From NCBI GenBank assembly GCA_015485245.1, contig WFTY01000291.1, positions 1 to 5,947 of the forward strand: a stretch of DNA of 5,947 bases. Reading direction: 5' to 3'. The notes beneath the pieces are model-generated. The model searched no databases, was not told where the DNA came from, and saw only the letters and a list, made by a program, of their open reading frames with translations. Source of the DNA: Anaerolineales bacterium. GTDB taxonomy: Bacteria; Chloroflexota; Anaerolineae; Anaerolineales; UBA11858. Shown piece by piece: positions 4,680-5,947 of this stretch. Position numbers and translations under genes: made by a program. The number at the start of each line of letters is the position of its first letter. Within the stretch, counting starts at the first letter, position 1.

Positions 4680-5947
4680 TTATCCTTCCTCGATTTCATC
4701 GCCGTTTGGATGGCGCGGCAGGGAGAACGCAAAGCACGCCCCGCGCTGACGCTCTTCCAGCCAGATTTCGCCGCCGTGCGCCTGGATGAATCCTTTGCAA
4801 ATTGCCAGCCCCAGCCCGGCGCCGGAGGCGGTGCGTGAAAGGCGGTTATCCACGCGGTAAAAACTCTCGAAGATTTGCTCGCTCTCTTCTCCGGGGATTC
4901 CGGGGCCTTCGTCGGCCACGCGCACGATCACATTCTCATCGTCGTAATCCGCCAGGATGTAGATGGGGGAGGTCTCGCCGGCATATTTGACTGCGTTCTC
5001 AATCAGGTTGCGCAGCACCACCTCCAGCCGGCGGCGATCCACCGGGATGGGTGGAAGGTTGGCGGGCACTTGTACCTGCACGCGGTTGCCGGGCGGCGGG
5101 TCGGTGCGTTGGATGGCGTTGTAGATCAATTCGGTGAGGTCGCATTGCACGCGGCGGACCTTCAGGCTGCCGGCGTCGATGCGGGAGAGGTCAAGCAAGT
5201 CGTTGACCAACGTGGAGAGACGATCGGCCTCGCGGGAGATGATGGCGATGAACTCGCGCTGCGCGGCCGGGTCCCATTTGACGTCCTCTGCCAGCAGGGT
5301 GGTGGCATACCCCTTGATCGAAGCCAGAGGTGTGCGTAGTTCGTGCGAGACCGTGGAGATCAGGTTGGATTTCATGTGATCGAGCTCGCGGTCGGCGGTA
5401 ATGTCTTGCAGCAGTTGTCCGCGCCCGATAGGGACGTTGTGCGCGTCGGTGACGGTGAAGGTGTATAGTCGCAGCCACAGGTTGCGTCCCTCGTGCAGCA
5501 GGGCGATCTCCGGGTTGGGGCTGTGGCTGGTGTGCGCCTCAGGTTCGCCGTGATCGATCAGGCCGGTGAGCTTTTTCAGAGTCTCTGCCGGGCGGCTGGA
5601 TTTGGCTGCCAGGCGCTCGAAAATGCTCTCAATCGAGGCGCCGATGATTTCGTCGGCGCTCAGCCCGGTGAGCGCTTCGACGCGACGGTTGGCGTAAATC
5701 ACGCGTTTTTCGGGGTCTTCGAGAATGATGGCGTCGTTCAGGGATTGGATCAGCGCTTCCAGGCGGCGGGTTTGTTCTTGCAGGCGCATGTCGCTGCGGG
5801 CGTACAGGGCGGCGTTTTCGATGGCCATGGCCGCGTGGTTGGCGAAGTTGCGCAGCAGAGAGATCTCTTGCTGGTTGAAGACGTGCGGTTCAGGGCGGAA
5901 GACGATCAGCACCGAGGGCGGCGCGTAATTGGTGTTCAGCGGCAGGG
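4680..5947 (-). CDS. Sensor histidine kinase with GAF and PAS domains (C-terminal part, cut by window edge)
   Basis: This kinase phosphorylates itself on His and passes the phosphate to the adjacent response regulator. The 421 residues present (fragment numbering) show the end of a GAF domain (about 1-48, ending in NFANHAAMAIENAALY), a coiled linker, a PAS domain (about 62-180, with IILEDPEKRVIYANRRVEALTG near its start), and a HisKA domain with SHELRTPLASIKGYATTLL, phospho-acceptor His201 (codon at 5345-5343). The HATPase domain has the N box LIENAVKYAG, G1 VADEGPGIPGE, an F box IFESFYRVDNR and G2 GAGLGLAICKGF. The reading frame stays open to the window edge, so the GTG at 5912 is internal and the true start lies outside. 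No membrane span is visible, suggesting cytosolic sensing through GAF/PAS, although an upstream membrane part cannot be excluded. The signal is unknown. Confidence 0.94.
   Translation of the reverse strand, partial: LPLNTNYAPPSVLIVFRPEPHVFNQQEISLLRNFANHAAMAIENAALYARSDMRLQEQTRRLEALIQSLNDAIILEDPEKRVIYANRRVEALTGLSADEIIGASIESIFERLAAKSSRPAETLKKLTGLIDHGEPEAHTSHSPNPEIALLHEGRNLWLRLYTFTVTDAHNVPIGRGQLLQDITADRELDHMKSNLISTVSHELRTPLASIKGYATTLLAEDVKWDPAAQREFIAIISREADRLSTLVNDLLDLSRIDAGSLKVRRVQCDLTELIYNAIQRTDPPPGNRVQVQVPANLPPIPVDRRRLEVVLRNLIENAVKYAGETSPIYILADYDDENVIVRVADEGPGIPGEESEQIFESFYRVDNRLSRTASGAGLGLAICKGFIQAHGGEIWLEERQRGACFAFSLPRHPNGDEIEEG

Noticed and set aside
5910..5912. GTG at 5912 as the start of the histidine kinase
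   Set aside because: The frame continues open to the window edge with GAF-like sequence (LPLNTNYAPPS before it), so this GTG is an internal valine codon.

Overview
The window is a bacterial chromosome segment of moderately high GC content. Every supported gene reads on the minus strand, so the order below follows transcription, from high to low coordinates. The style suggests a Chloroflexota-type bacterium (Anaerolineae or relatives). The hints are a lipoprotein with a long Ala/Glu/Pro linker, a soluble GAF-PAS histidine kinase, and a KdpE-like regulator without a KdpD kinase. This assignment is inference from protein style and no marker gene confirms it.

Region 1 (5947 to 3946) is a two-component system. 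The C-terminal 421 residues of a sensor histidine kinase (end of a GAF domain, then PAS, HisKA and HATPase) are followed 5 bp later by an OmpR/KdpE-type response regulator. The pair ends at a clear Rho-independent terminator (3861-3895).

Region 2 (3860 to 3624) is an unusually rich leader without a conventional gene. It holds a possible promoter, two inverted repeats, and a near-complement of the 16S rRNA 3' end lying in the loop of a perfect 9-bp stem. A possible 25-codon leader ORF ends in TAATG, sharing a base with the start codon of the next gene.

Region 3 (3623 to 1) is a HAAT-family (branched-chain amino acid/amide type) ABC importer operon in the usual order: lipoprotein substrate-binding protein, livH-type permease, livM-type permease, livG-type ATPase (cut by the window edge). 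The binding-protein gene is separated from livH by an 83-nt gap containing a perfect inverted repeat of 11 bp. livH/livM and livM/livG overlap by 4 bp (ATGA), which indicates translational coupling. A livF gene would be expected just beyond the window.

The importer captures a small amino-acid-like substrate outside the membrane, passes it through the LivH/LivM pore, and is powered by LivG (with LivF). The adjacent two-component system may regulate it, but the terminator makes them separate transcripts and only proximity supports the link. I found no clear evidence of an undescribed system; the leader before the binding protein is the most unusual part.
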